Shown here: piece by piece, positions 16,670 to 26,258 of the stretch
How the letters are laid out: every line of letters begins with the position of its first letter
Position numbering within the stretch: the stretch's first letter is position 1
Source of the DNA: Candidatus Colimonas fimequi
GTDB taxonomy: Bacteria > Bacillota > Clostridia > Peptostreptococcales > Anaerovoracaceae
Length of the DNA stretch: 36,971 bases
Reading direction: 5' to 3'
NCBI GenBank assembly: GCA_018065295.1
Contig: JAGHTQ010000177.1
Location: forward strand, 1 to 36,971
Made by a program: the position numbers and the translations under genes
The notes under the pieces: model-generated
What the model was told of the DNA's origin: nothing
The model's input: the letters and a program-made list of their open reading frames with translations, nothing else
Database searches by the model: none

Positions 16670-18064
16670 CTAGAATTCAGCACTCTTAGGTGTTCTTGGG
16701 AATGGCTGTACGTCACGGATGTTGCTCATACCAGTGATGTACATGATAATTCTCTCGAATCCAAGGCCGAAGCCTGAATGCTTAACACCACCGTACTTAC
16801 GGAGATCCATGTACCACCAGTAGTCATCCAGGTTCATGCCGTCTGCTTCGATTCTGTTCTTGAGCATGTCGTAACGTTCTTCTCTCTGTGAACCGCCAAT
16901 GATTTCACCAACGCCTGGTACCAGAAGGTCTGCAGCTGCAACAGTCTTACCGTCATCATTGAGGCGCATGTAGAATGCCTTGATTGCTGCTGGATAGTCA
17001 GTTACGAATACTGGCTTCTTGAAGATCTGTTCTGTGATGTATCTCTCGTGTTCTGTCTGAAGGTCAATACCCCATTCTACTGGATACTGGAATTCAGCGC
17101 CTGACTTCTTAAGAAGTTCAACTGCTTCTGTGTATGTGATTCTTGCAAAGTCTGATTCTACGATGTTCTTCATTCTGTCGAGTACGCCCTTGTTAATGAA
17201 CTTGTTGAAGAATTCCATTTCTTCTGGAGCGTTCTCAAGAATGTAGTTGATGATGTACTTAATCATTGCTTCTGCAACGTCCATATCCTGCTGCAGGTCG
17301 CAGAATGCCATTTCAGGCTCGATCATCCAGAATTCTGACGCATGTCTAGCAGTGTTTGAGTTCTCTGCTCTGAATGTTGGTCCGAATGTGTAGATGTTCT
17401 TGAATGCCATTGCGAAGATTTCTGCTTCAAGCTGACCACTTACAGTAAGGCTTGTTCTCTTGCCGAAGAAGTCCTGGCTATAGTCAACAGCGCCATCTTC
17501 AGTTCTAGGCATATCGTTAACATCAAGAGTTGTTACCTGGAACATTTCACCAGCACCCTCTGCATCACTTGCTGTGATGATTGGAGTGTGAACGTATACG
17601 AAGTCGTTCTCCTGGAAGAACTTATGGATAGCATATGCCACCAGTGAACGTACTCTGAATACTGCTGAGAATGTGTTACTTCTAGGTCTAAGGTGTGCAA
17701 TTTCTCTCAGGAATTCCATGCTGTGTCTCTTCTTCTGAAGTGGGTAGTCAGCATCTGAATCTGCTTCGATTGTTACCTTAGTAGCTTTAATTTCAAAAGG
17801 CTGCTTAGCATCTGGTGTAAGAACGAACTTACCAACTACACTGATACCAGCTGCGATTGGAGCCTTAGCGATTTCATCGAAATTCTCAAGAAATTCCTTC
17901 TCATATACAACCTGAACTGACTTGAAAAAAGTACCGTCGTTAAGTTCGATGAATCCGAACTTGTTAGAACCTCTGTTAGTTCTAACCCAACCTTCTACTG
18001 TGATTTCGCTGTCAGCATATCTCTGGCTTTCTCTAAAAAGGCTTCTTACTTCTACTGCGCTCAT
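16670..18064 (-). CDS. asnS: Asparaginyl-tRNA synthetase
   Basis: Class II synthetase charging tRNA-Asn, 464 residues, normal length. The N-terminal OB anticodon-binding domain (about 10-115) includes VEGWVRTNRGSNKFGFIELNDG. The catalytic core has motif 2 (FGPTFRAENSNTARHASEFW), motif 3 (GFGLGFERIIMYITG) and the canonical C-terminus FPRTPKSAEF followed by TAG. The frame is open 22 codons further, but ATG 18064 has AACAGGAG at the right distance and gives the family N-terminus. A promoter lies about 60 bases upstream. There is no T-box leader. Confidence 0.96.
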   Translation of the reverse strand: MSAVEVRSLFRESQRYADSEITVEGWVRTNRGSNKFGFIELNDGTFFKSVQVVYEKEFLENFDEIAKAPIAAGISVVGKFVLTPDAKQPFEIKATKVTIEADSDADYPLQKKRHSMEFLREIAHLRPRSNTFSAVFRVRSLVAYAIHKFFQENDFVYVHTPIITASDAEGAGEMFQVTTLDVNDMPRTEDGAVDYSQDFFGKRTSLTVSGQLEAEIFAMAFKNIYTFGPTFRAENSNTARHASEFWMIEPEMAFCDLQQDMDVAEAMIKYIINYILENAPEEMEFFNKFINKGVLDRMKNIVESDFARITYTEAVELLKKSGAEFQYPVEWGIDLQTEHERYITEQIFKKPVFVTDYPAAIKAFYMRLNDDGKTVAAADLLVPGVGEIIGGSQREERYDMLKNRIEADGMNLDDYWWYMDLRKYGGVKHSGFGLGFERIIMYITGMSNIRDVQPFPRTPKSAEF

Positions 18065-18120
18065 ATCTATATCTCCTGTTAATAAGTAATACGTAGCTTT
18101 CGCCACGCTCATTTGGATAA

Positions 18121-18149
18121 ATAATATCACAAAATGGCGCCAGTTTCAA
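18121..18149 (-). promoter_or_regulatory. Sigma-A promoter of asnS
   Basis: On the minus strand, TTGAAA (18149-18144), a 17-base spacer and TATTAT (18126-18121) lie 57 bases before the asnS start. This is a near-consensus vegetative promoter, just downstream of the rpoN terminator. Confidence 0.8.
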
Positions 18150-18184
18150 TGATACATATACACGAAACGTCCATTATATAAAAA

Positions 18185-18204
18185 GACGGCCCACATGGAC
18201 CGTC
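18185..18204 (-). terminator. Rho-independent terminator after rpoN
   Basis: Stem GACGG-CC / GG-CCGTC around ACAT, with one mismatch; on the minus strand it is followed by TTTTTATAT. It lies 30 bases after the rpoN stop. Confidence 0.82.
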
Positions 18205-18233
18205 ACATATAATCATATTTTCTTCTCCATTCA

Positions 18234-19553
18234 CTAGTAACGCTTACGCTTCTGTGATGAGAAAATGCCGATTTCTTCTCGATACTTAGCAACTGTTCTT
18301 CTAGCAATGTCAATGCCCTTGCCAACCAGATGCTCCGCAATCTTCTGATCGCTAATTGGTTTCTTAGGATCTTCGTTATCAACCAGTTCCTTAATCATCT
18401 CCTTAATCGCCTTCGATGATACGTCTTCGCCGTCTCTTCCTGATACGCCGCTTGTGAAGAAATACTTCAGTTCGAATACACCTCTTGGAGTCTGAATATA
18501 TTTACCATTAATGGTTCTGCTGACTGTAGACTCGTGAACGTTTACCTGTTCAGCGATCTGTCTGAGAATCAGCGGTTTCAGGTGCTTCTCACCCTGGCTA
18601 AAGAATTCTTCCTGATAATCAACAATCGCCTTAGAAACATTATAAATAGTGTTACGGCGCTGCTCGATACTATCAATCAGCCATCTAGCCGCTTTGATTC
18701 TCTCAAGAAGATAATCAGTCAGTTCTTCATTGTCCTTGTTACCTTCAAGAAGATCCATGTAGTACTGATTAACAGCAACACCTGGCTTACTGCTCTCACT
18801 GAGAGTCAGCTTGTACTCGCCGTTGACTTCTTCAAGATAAACGTCAGGAGTGATATATCTAGTCTCTTCTGATGAAGCGAATGCTCTTCCCGGCTTAGGA
18901 TCGAGAGTCTTGATTTCGTCAGATATCTTCTGGATAGTTTCAACGCTTGTCTTGTTAGCCTTGGCAATCTGCTGAAGTCTATTGAGTGCCAGTTCCTCAA
19001 GATGATTCTTGATTACTCTTGCCTTGAGATTAGAGCATGAACCTTTAGCCTTAAGCTGAAGGAGGAGACACTCTGGGATATTACGTGCTCCAACACCTGC
19101 TGGTTCGAAACTTCTCAGAACTCTAATAGCTCGGTGCACTGTTTCACCTGAGCAATTCTCGATCTCTGCGATTTCATCGATTGACTGCTTAAGATATCCG
19201 TTATCATCGAGAGTATCAATGAGATATTCGCACACCCTAATTACACCCTTAGGCGCCTTAACGAACTGGAGCTGATGGAGAAGATGCTCGCTGAGAGTCT
19301 CTTCATTCAAGTTAAACTGCTTGAATGGAGTACCCTGTGGTTTCTCCTTCCTAAATCCTGTAGAAGTGCTGTAATTCTCTCTAACGATGAGATCCTTCTC
19401 AAGGACAGGATTTGCCAGAACCTGTTCATCAACGTAACGTTCAAGCTCAGTAGAATTAAGCTGAAGAATCTTGATAGCCTGAACCATTTCCTGGGTTAGG
19501 TTTAGTTTTTGAGTCTGTTCAATTGTCAGGTCAAATTTCATATTCATAGACAT
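18234..19553 (-). CDS. rpoN: RNA polymerase sigma-54 factor
   Basis: Alternative sigma factor that needs AAA+ enhancer-binding activators, 439 residues. Region I is rich in Q and L (KLNLTQEMVQAIKILQLNSTEL). The core-binding domain is in the middle. The DNA-binding domain has the helix-turn-helix VHESTVSRTINGKYIQTPRG and the RpoN box ARRTVAKYRE. The end is SSQKRKRY, as in the family. The stop is TAG immediately followed by TGA. The start may be 19553 or the ATG two codons in (19547), both after CGAGG. No sigma-54 activator is in the window, so its regulon cannot be guessed. Confidence 0.95.
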   Translation of the reverse strand: MSMNMKFDLTIEQTQKLNLTQEMVQAIKILQLNSTELERYVDEQVLANPVLEKDLIVRENYSTSTGFRKEKPQGTPFKQFNLNEETLSEHLLHQLQFVKAPKGVIRVCEYLIDTLDDNGYLKQSIDEIAEIENCSGETVHRAIRVLRSFEPAGVGARNIPECLLLQLKAKGSCSNLKARVIKNHLEELALNRLQQIAKANKTSVETIQKISDEIKTLDPKPGRAFASSEETRYITPDVYLEEVNGEYKLTLSESSKPGVAVNQYYMDLLEGNKDNEELTDYLLERIKAARWLIDSIEQRRNTIYNVSKAIVDYQEEFFSQGEKHLKPLILRQIAEQVNVHESTVSRTINGKYIQTPRGVFELKYFFTSGVSGRDGEDVSSKAIKEMIKELVDNEDPKKPISDQKIAEHLVGKGIDIARRTVAKYREEIGIFSSQKRKRY

Positions 19554-19654
19554 ACATCCTCGTGTACGACTATTTTACCACAGCAAAAGACAAATTGGCA
19601 TTAATTTTGCTTATCATAATGTTTTTATTATGTTTTCCCTTATTTTGGCAACCG

Positions 19655-22411
19655 CTAACCTGCGATAATTGATGCACTGCTACCGCCAGTTTTGGCCTTA
19701 GTAACCACAATCTGATTCTCGATTTTTTCTTTTAACTCAGCTACGTGAGAAATGATTCCCACAAGTCTGTCGCCTTCTGTCAAAGATATCAACGCATTCA
19801 TCGCCTGTCTCAAAGACTCCTCATCCAAGGAACCGAAACCTTCGTCAACGAAGAGCGTGTCAATTCTTATTCCACCAGCCGACTGCTGCACTTCGTCGCT
19901 AAGTCCAAGTGCAAGTGAAAGTGATGCCATGAATGTCTCGCCGCCGCTAAGGGTCTTAACATCACGAACCGAGCCGTTGTAGTGGTCAAGGACGTCAAGG
20001 TCAAGGCCTGCCACCGCACGCTTGTCATCGGATGATTCCTTGCGCTTAAGTTCATACTGACCACCAGTCATGACCATAAGGCGCTTGTTAGCACGATAAA
20101 GAATCCTATCAAGATAAACCATCTGAACGTACGTCTCAAGGGCTATACGCTCGCTACCGAAGCCAACAGGCGCGTTAGCTGTTCTGCTGAGGGCGTCAAC
20201 CATCACGTACTGTTTCTCTACTTCAGCCAGAGCATCTGACTGCTTGTTGATACCTGCGAGAGCCTTGCGATTGCCGTCGATTCTTGTATGAATCTCCTGC
20301 TGCTTAGCATCGATAGCCACCTTGCTATCAGTAAGAGCCTGCCTCTTCTCCTCCAAAGGAGCCACGTCCCCTGCTTCCTCACCACTAAGCTGGTTTCGCA
20401 GAGCTTCGATTGATCCGCTCAGCTTCTCCAGCTTGCTGTTATATGACGTCAGATTCTCGCTGGCCTCCTGGATAGCATCCGCTATCTCTTTCTTCTTCTC
20501 TTCGCAGCTTCGGCTGGCAGCCTCAGCCGCCTCCTTGCTTGCAGTACTGATAGTCTTCTCCAGCTGGCCAATCTGCTCATTCTTGGATTCAAGCTGAGCA
20601 CTCATACTTGTCAGATTGGTCTGAAGTTTGTTAATTGCTTCGCTCTTAGTCACGAGAGTTTCTTCCTTGCCAGGGAGCTTCTTCTCGATATCCTTCTTAT
20701 ATTTCTCTCTACCTTCCTGCTCCTTAAGAGCTGCCATGAGAGTCTCAATTTCGTTTTTGTTTTCTTCTATAGCATCACGAAGAACAGAAGTAAGCTGATC
20801 AATGTTCCCTGCACCAAGAGATTTAGCCTGAGCCTTCAAGCTCTCCTGCCTGCTGTCCACAAGACCTTTAGCCTCTCTTGCAGCGCCGCTCTTAGTGTTG
20901 GCGTCCTTCTGGGCCTGAGCTGCCATTGCTTCTGCTTCGTTTACTGCCTCTTCTGTTGGTGCATGTTCAGACTTGCACGCCTTGGCAGGATGATGAGTTG
21001 ATCCGCATACAGGACATGCCTGCCCTTCCTGAAGATTCTCCGCCATAATTCCTGCCTGAGATCCGCGGAATTCGCTTCTCATCTTGCGAAAGACTTCATC
21101 AAGTCTATCTGCTTCAGCCTCAGCCTCAAGATACTTAGCCTGTGCCATCTTAAGCGCTGTCAGCTTATCGATATAATCTGACAATCCATCGCTGATGCCG
21201 TTAAGTTCCTGGCTCTTAGCTTCTGCTGCAGCCTTCTTAGCATTTATCTCCGCCTTCTTAACTGCTATATCTTCTAAGTTCTTCAGTTCTTCCTTATAGC
21301 CTTCAATCTCTGCTGCCAGAACTTGGGCTTCGCCACGAGTTTTCTCAATGGAATCAGTAGTCTTCTTAATGGAATCCTGCAGGGTATTAGCATCGATAAT
21401 TAACGATTCCTTCTGCTTATGTCTGCTAATTTCCTGAGCCAACTGCTCCACCTGACGTGTCAGTTGATCTAGCTCAGGCGCTCTCTTATCAGCATCTTCC
21501 TTGGCCTTCACAAGCTCACCCTTCTTAGGAAGAAGGCCTTCAAGTTCCACTTCATCTGCCTTAAGATTCTCTGCAATTTCAATCTGCTTAATCATCTTAG
21601 TGATTTCTTCAGTCAAGTTTCCAATCTCTGCTCCAAGAGCTTCTGACTTGGTAGTAAGCTGCGCCTCGTCATCACCATCCATGGCAATTAAGCGTTCTAT
21701 AAGTTCCACTACATCAGCAGTGAGAAGTTCATCGTTAATAGCCCTAGCCACGTCAGACGCCAGCTGACTATCCTCATCACAGCTAATTCCGCTGATATAC
21801 TGCTTGATGCTTCTCTTAAGTTCTGAGCGTGCCACGCCCAGAGCCTTCGCCCTCTCTGAGAGTTCTCTCTGAATGCTGTCGAATAACTCAGTCTTAAAGA
21901 GCTTCCTGAATATCTTCTGTCTCTCACCAGTTGATTCTGTGAGCAGCTTCTGAAAATCCCCCTGAGCAATCATTGCAATCTGACCGAACTGATTCTTGTC
22001 AACACCGATAATATCTTCGATAGCCGCCTTAACGTCTGTCCTCTTAGTTATTACCTTACCATCAGGCATTGTCAGTTCAGCTTCAGCCTTCTTGGGTGTC
22101 TTCCTGCCTTCAAGCTTATATTCAGGACTTCTTCTAATCTTGTATAATTCTTCTCGATATTCGAATTCCAGTTCCACGAAAGTGTCAGTACTGTTATCCG
22201 CATAGAGCGAACGGAGCATGTTGGCCTTACGATTCTGACCGCTGGCTTCGTCATAAAGAGCGAATGAAATAGCGTCAAAAATTGTAGTCTTACCAGCTCC
22301 TGTATCACCAGTTACCAGATACAGTCCACCTGTACCAAGCTTGGTGAAATCAAGTTCCTGCACTCCAGCATATGGTCCGAAGGCTGACATAGTTAATTTA
22401 AGTGGTCTCAT
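19655..22411 (-). CDS. sbcC: Exonuclease SbcC (Rad50-like ATPase subunit)
   Basis: ATPase half of the SbcCD nuclease, which opens hairpins and processes double-strand ends. It has 918 residues: Walker A GDTGAGKTTIFDAI (about 33), a long coiled coil, the zinc-hook CPVCGSTHHPAK near the middle, a second coiled coil, then ABC signature LSGGETFMASLSLALG and Walker B LFVDEGFGSLDEE. The start overlaps the sbcD stop by one base (TAATG), so the pair is translationally coupled. The stop is TAG with a TAA five codons on. No terminator hairpin is obvious in the 100 bases before rpoN. Confidence 0.95.
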   Translation of the reverse strand: MRPLKLTMSAFGPYAGVQELDFTKLGTGGLYLVTGDTGAGKTTIFDAISFALYDEASGQNRKANMLRSLYADNSTDTFVELEFEYREELYKIRRSPEYKLEGRKTPKKAEAELTMPDGKVITKRTDVKAAIEDIIGVDKNQFGQIAMIAQGDFQKLLTESTGERQKIFRKLFKTELFDSIQRELSERAKALGVARSELKRSIKQYISGISCDEDSQLASDVARAINDELLTADVVELIERLIAMDGDDEAQLTTKSEALGAEIGNLTEEITKMIKQIEIAENLKADEVELEGLLPKKGELVKAKEDADKRAPELDQLTRQVEQLAQEISRHKQKESLIIDANTLQDSIKKTTDSIEKTRGEAQVLAAEIEGYKEELKNLEDIAVKKAEINAKKAAAEAKSQELNGISDGLSDYIDKLTALKMAQAKYLEAEAEADRLDEVFRKMRSEFRGSQAGIMAENLQEGQACPVCGSTHHPAKACKSEHAPTEEAVNEAEAMAAQAQKDANTKSGAAREAKGLVDSRQESLKAQAKSLGAGNIDQLTSVLRDAIEENKNEIETLMAALKEQEGREKYKKDIEKKLPGKEETLVTKSEAINKLQTNLTSMSAQLESKNEQIGQLEKTISTASKEAAEAASRSCEEKKKEIADAIQEASENLTSYNSKLEKLSGSIEALRNQLSGEEAGDVAPLEEKRQALTDSKVAIDAKQQEIHTRIDGNRKALAGINKQSDALAEVEKQYVMVDALSRTANAPVGFGSERIALETYVQMVYLDRILYRANKRLMVMTGGQYELKRKESSDDKRAVAGLDLDVLDHYNGSVRDVKTLSGGETFMASLSLALGLSDEVQQSAGGIRIDTLFVDEGFGSLDEESLRQAMNALISLTEGDRLVGIISHVAELKEKIENQIVVTKAKTGGSSASIIAG

Positions 22412-23544
22412 TATTTAGCCCCCTTCAGATCATTAATAAGTGCCGTCATATATTCTTCCTGCTCTGGACTCATGTCTCTTCCGTTCTGCTTAGTGAACAG
22501 TTCTGCGAAAAGCTCCAGTTCAGATTTCTTATCTACTTCCTGAGCAAGCCCCACCGCTTCAGTGTTTCTTGTTCTCGTATTATCGTAGTTCATTCCCATT
22601 ATATTAGGATAAATTTTACGCAGCTGATCGTATGCGCCAGCCACTTCATCTTCGTCCTTAAGGACAACGTGCACGTAGTCAGAGCACGCCTCTCCCTCGC
22701 CTCTGCCAGCTTCGATAACGTCAGCAAACAGGCCTTCAACCTTGCGCATATCGCGCAGTGGTGTGAGGCCGATTGTGCGGATGGAAACGTCACCCTTTGC
22801 GAAAAGTTCCACAACAGTAACTGACTTCTCATGGCCGGCTTCGGACATGGAATACTTGAGCGGTGTACCGCAATAACGAATCCTGCCGCCATCCATATTC
22901 TGTGGTCCATGAATATGACCCAGGGCCACATAATCGAAGCCTTCGAAAGCAGCAGCATCGATATTGTCAATGCCGCCCACGCTCACTTCTTCTGAATCGC
23001 TTCGAACCGCACCAGTTACGAACTGATGGGAAACAAGAACATTTCGAGCATCAGTGTCGATATCCGTTTCGCCTACAACGGCCTTCATCATGTCGGTGTA
23101 ATTGCCAATCTCCTGGTCTTCGAAATACCTCTTAACTGCCGCCGGCTTAATGAACGGAAGCATATAGATATTCACGTCACCATTCTCGTCTTCCAGGGTA
23201 ATCGGATCCACGTGACCGCTATAAGTTCGTGACACGAAAACACCTTCGCTCTCCATAAGGCGGGAAGCGAAGGACATTCTCTCAACTGAATCGTGATTTC
23301 CAGCGATGACGAACGTAGGGATACCGCGGCCTGCAAGTTCCACCAGGAAACTGTCAAAGAGCTCAATAGCATCCAGCACAGGCACCGACTTGTCATACAC
23401 GTCCCCTGCGATAAGTACGCCGTCTGGCTTCTCACTATCTATTATCTTGTAAATTTCATTAATGATATGCTTCTGGTCTTCGATCATGGAATAGCCATTG
23501 ACCTTCTTGCCCAGATGCAGATCAGATAAGTGAATTAATTTCAT
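22411..23544 (-). CDS. sbcD: Exonuclease SbcD (Mre11-like nuclease subunit)
   Basis: Nuclease half of SbcCD, 377 residues. The calcineurin-like phosphoesterase motifs that bind two metal ions are present in order: HLSDLHLGK at the N-terminus, GDVYD, GNHDS, VSHQF and GHIHGPQ. The C-terminal part forms the SbcC-binding region. ATG 23544 lies three bases after the stop of the alcohol dehydrogenase gene, so all three are probably on one transcript. The next gene, sbcC, overlaps by one base. Confidence 0.95.
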   Translation of the reverse strand: MKLIHLSDLHLGKKVNGYSMIEDQKHIINEIYKIIDSEKPDGVLIAGDVYDKSVPVLDAIELFDSFLVELAGRGIPTFVIAGNHDSVERMSFASRLMESEGVFVSRTYSGHVDPITLEDENGDVNIYMLPFIKPAAVKRYFEDQEIGNYTDMMKAVVGETDIDTDARNVLVSHQFVTGAVRSDSEEVSVGGIDNIDAAAFEGFDYVALGHIHGPQNMDGGRIRYCGTPLKYSMSEAGHEKSVTVVELFAKGDVSIRTIGLTPLRDMRKVEGLFADVIEAGRGEGEACSDYVHVVLKDEDEVAGAYDQLRKIYPNIMGMNYDNTRTRNTEAVGLAQEVDKKSELELFAELFTKQNGRDMSPEQEEYMTALINDLKGAK

Positions 23545-23547
23545 AAT

Positions 23548-24717
23548 TTAGAGGCTTTCCTTTAATAATTCGACGATTTCCTCTCTAGTTGGTGGTTCAT
23601 AGCCACCGTCAAGAATTAATGTGGCATCTGCGATGCCTTCAATCATGTCTTCAGTTACACCAAGCTCACTCAGGTTCATAACGAGACCCAGTTCCTTCAT
23701 CCATCTCTCCATAGCTGCAAGGCCGTCCATAGCAACTTCTTCCTGGTTCTGACCATAGTGGTCGATTCCCCAAACGTTGCTAGCGAATCTCTCAAGCTTA
23801 GGCATGCCGTAATCCAGCATACGTCTATAGTAAGGCATTGAAACTGCAGCCAGAGTCATACCGTGAGTTGCATCTGTGTATGCGCCAACAGCCTGACCCA
23901 GCATGTGAACCATCCAGTCAGTTGACTTACCTCTGCTGATGAGTGTGTTCAGTGCCCATGTTGCTGTCCACATAATGTTAGAACGTGCTTCGTAGTTCTG
24001 AGGATCCTTCTTAGCTTCGCGTGATGCCTTAACAAGGCTTCTCATGAGACCTTCTGCAATGTAGTCACTTGTATTGTCATCATAACCTGAGAAGTACTGT
24101 TCGCAAATGTGGTTAAAAATATCATAAATGCCCGCTACCATCTGATATTCAGGCAGTGTCATTGTGTATCTAGGATTGAGAATAGTGAACCTTGGCATAA
24201 CGTCTGATGATGCGAATACGTGACCGATCTTCAGATTCTTCTCTCTGTTTGTGATAACTGAGCCAGCGTTCATCTCTGAGCCAGTACCTGCCATTGTGAG
24301 GACGCATCCTACAGGGATGATCTGGCAAGTTGGTTCTTCGAATCTGTCGAAGTACTTATCCCATGGGTCCTCTTCTTCGTTTACTGATACAGCAACGGCC
24401 TTGGAATAGTCGCATACTGAACCGCCACCAACAGCAAGCAAAAGGTCAACGTTCGCTTCTCTTGCAATAGCAACGCCTTCGCGCAGTTTCTCGATTGTTG
24501 GGTTAGGCATTACGCCTGAGATTTCTGTAACCTTCTTGCCAGCTTCATTTAAGATTGCCATTACGTCATCATAAACACCGTTCTTCTTGATGCTGCCGCC
24601 GCCGTAAACAAGAACTACGTTCTCGCCGTAATTAGCCAGCTCACCGCTGAGATTAGCCAGTGAATCTTCTCCGAAATACAGTTTAGTAGGATTGTGATAA
24701 GTGAAATTACCTAACAT
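23548..24717 (-). CDS. Iron-containing alcohol dehydrogenase (butanol dehydrogenase-like)
   Basis: NAD(P)H-dependent alcohol/aldehyde oxidoreductase of the group III (Fe-ADH) family, 389 residues. It has the N-terminal NFTYHNPTKLYFGEDSL, the dinucleotide-binding VYGGGSIKKNGVYD and AVGGGSVCDYSKAVA, GTGSEMNAGSVIT, and metal-binding residues in YDIFNHICEQYF and the later ATHGMTLA segment. It resembles clostridial BdhA-type enzymes. The start is placed at MLGNFTY (24717) because GGAGAAAGGAAG precedes it; an upstream Met seven codons earlier lacks a site. It sits between the macro-SseB-Sel1 gene and sbcD with short gaps. A link to DNA repair is not implied. Confidence 0.9.
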   Translation of the reverse strand: MLGNFTYHNPTKLYFGEDSLANLSGELANYGENVVLVYGGGSIKKNGVYDDVMAILNEAGKKVTEISGVMPNPTIEKLREGVAIAREANVDLLLAVGGGSVCDYSKAVAVSVNEEEDPWDKYFDRFEEPTCQIIPVGCVLTMAGTGSEMNAGSVITNREKNLKIGHVFASSDVMPRFTILNPRYTMTLPEYQMVAGIYDIFNHICEQYFSGYDDNTSDYIAEGLMRSLVKASREAKKDPQNYEARSNIMWTATWALNTLISRGKSTDWMVHMLGQAVGAYTDATHGMTLAAVSMPYYRRMLDYGMPKLERFASNVWGIDHYGQNQEEVAMDGLAAMERWMKELGLVMNLSELGVTEDMIEGIADATLILDGGYEPPTREEIVELLKESL

Positions 24718-24742
24718 GTTTCTTCTTCCTTTCTCCAAATTG

Positions 24743-26248
24743 TTAACCGAAACTTCTCACATCATTGAGCATCAGCAGTGCATTATCATCACCGAGATTT
24801 ATTCTCTTGTAGAGAGCTTCTTCTACATCTGATGCGATTGCAGCGATGTCTTCTGGATCAACCATATCTGTGCAGTATGTAAGCATGCTTATTGCCGCTT
24901 CAGGGAATGTCCAGATGTCACGGTTCTCACATGCCATCATGAACGCCTTGCCATAAAGGGCTACTGCAAATTCTTCGTCCTTCTCTATTTCCCCACTCCT
25001 ATATAAATCAGCGATCATAATTGTCGCATTGATATCATTAAGAAGAGCCGCCTTGTCCCAGCAAGCCTTAGCCTTATTAAAATCAGGCATTGTTCCATTA
25101 CCGAAATAAAAGCAGTTTCCCAGCCAGCTGACAGCTGTGATGTTATGATCAGCAGCTGCGCTCTGCAGGAGCATGAAAGCTTCTGCGTACTCACCTCTGT
25201 GATATAGCTCGATAGCATTTAATGTATCGATCTGATCCTGAGTCTTAGGCTGCAGGTCATTAAGCATCGCTTCTACGATTTCCTGTGGGACAAGTATACC
25301 ATCACCCCATGGATTAATAGCAACGCCACTACAGCCTTCAATCTCAACAGCCTTCTGCATAAGTTCGACCATCGGAATCACATCAGCTGATGATGCTTCA
25401 CCTTTAGCCTTCTCCCTGTTATTTGTGAAGCAAGCCAGCAGGTTAACACCCTCATCTGTCTCGATTATCTGGAAAAGCACATCTTCTTCATCAGTGCCCT
25501 GATTCTCATATTTAATAGGAACGATAACCTTAAGTCCACCCTTCAGTTCTTCGAAAAGTACGTCAAGAACTGCATCTGGTTCATCGTCAAAATCGTTAGC
25601 ATGCCACTTAGTTAATGCTTCTTCGAGAGCCGGACATCCATCAACGTATGGATTGTCGTCCTCTTCATTTGAGAAAACATTGTTGATTACTGCACTTGGA
25701 AATTCTTCTTCGAAGGCTTCCCCTTCATCGCCGAGGATTCTCTCAGCAATCTTGTTGCCCATTGCAAAGCCTATATCATCGATAACGCAGAAGAAAACTT
25801 CCATGTCGTAATAACTGCACATATCCAGGAAGTCTGAGCATGACATGATAGCTTCTTCCCACGCCTCTTCCTTAGGATAGCCGTAGATACCAGATGAAAT
25901 CAGCGGGAATGCAATCGAGTGACATTCATTCTCCATTGCTCTCATAAGTGAACTTCTATACGCATTGTAGAGATCCATCTGTTCTCCATTATTGCCGCCC
26001 TGCCAGATAGGACCAACCGCGTGAATGATGTACTTAGCTGGAAGGTCAAATCCAGGTGTGATTACAGCTTCACCAGTAGGACATCCGCCTATAGCATTGC
26101 AGGCCGCCTGTAACTTCTCATGTCCAGCCTTACGGAATATTGCGCCGCATACCCCGCCACCTGCGCGCAGTCCAGAGTTTGCTGCGTTAACAATACAGTC
26201 AATGTGCATTGTTGTTATATCCTGTTTCTTAATGTTAATTGAACTCAT
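24743..26248 (-). CDS. Macro domain - SseB-like - Sel1/TPR repeat fusion protein
   Basis: Protein of 501 residues with three parts. Residues 1 to about 175 form a macro domain: IVNAANSGLRAGGGVCGAIF is the ADP-ribose-binding and catalytic loop, then TPGFDLPAKYIIHAVGP and PLISSGIYGYP. Such domains bind or hydrolyse ADP-ribose on proteins or nucleic acids. Residues about 205-325 resemble an SseB N-terminal domain (VLFEELKGGLKVIVPIKYE ... GVAINPWGDGILVP). Residues about 345-455 carry Sel1/TPR-like helical repeats (AVSWLGNCFYFGNG, MIADLYRSGEIEKDEEFAVALY). The cytoplasmic target is unknown; the repeats suggest a protein partner. GGAGATAGATT provides the ribosome site and overlaps the stop of the upstream gene. 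The macro call is firm; the SseB call is probable. Confidence 0.85.
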   Translation of the reverse strand: MSSINIKKQDITTMHIDCIVNAANSGLRAGGGVCGAIFRKAGHEKLQAACNAIGGCPTGEAVITPGFDLPAKYIIHAVGPIWQGGNNGEQMDLYNAYRSSLMRAMENECHSIAFPLISSGIYGYPKEEAWEEAIMSCSDFLDMCSYYDMEVFFCVIDDIGFAMGNKIAERILGDEGEAFEEEFPSAVINNVFSNEEDDNPYVDGCPALEEALTKWHANDFDDEPDAVLDVLFEELKGGLKVIVPIKYENQGTDEEDVLFQIIETDEGVNLLACFTNNREKAKGEASSADVIPMVELMQKAVEIEGCSGVAINPWGDGILVPQEIVEAMLNDLQPKTQDQIDTLNAIELYHRGEYAEAFMLLQSAAADHNITAVSWLGNCFYFGNGTMPDFNKAKACWDKAALLNDINATIMIADLYRSGEIEKDEEFAVALYGKAFMMACENRDIWTFPEAAISMLTYCTDMVDPEDIAAIASDVEEALYKRINLGDDNALLMLNDVRSFG

Positions 26249-26258
26249 AATCTATCTC

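Noticed and set aside
18065..18184. T-box riboswitch upstream of asnS
   Set aside because: No T-box core sequence, specifier stem or long leader; the region holds a plain sigma-A promoter instead.
19595..19611. Sigma-54 promoter-like TTGGCATTAATTTTGC on the plus strand, with GG and GC ten bases apart
   Set aside because: The spacing fits, but it points away from rpoN into the 3' end of sbcC with no plus-strand gene behind it. AT-rich intergenic chance is likelier, although an antisense RNA cannot be excluded.
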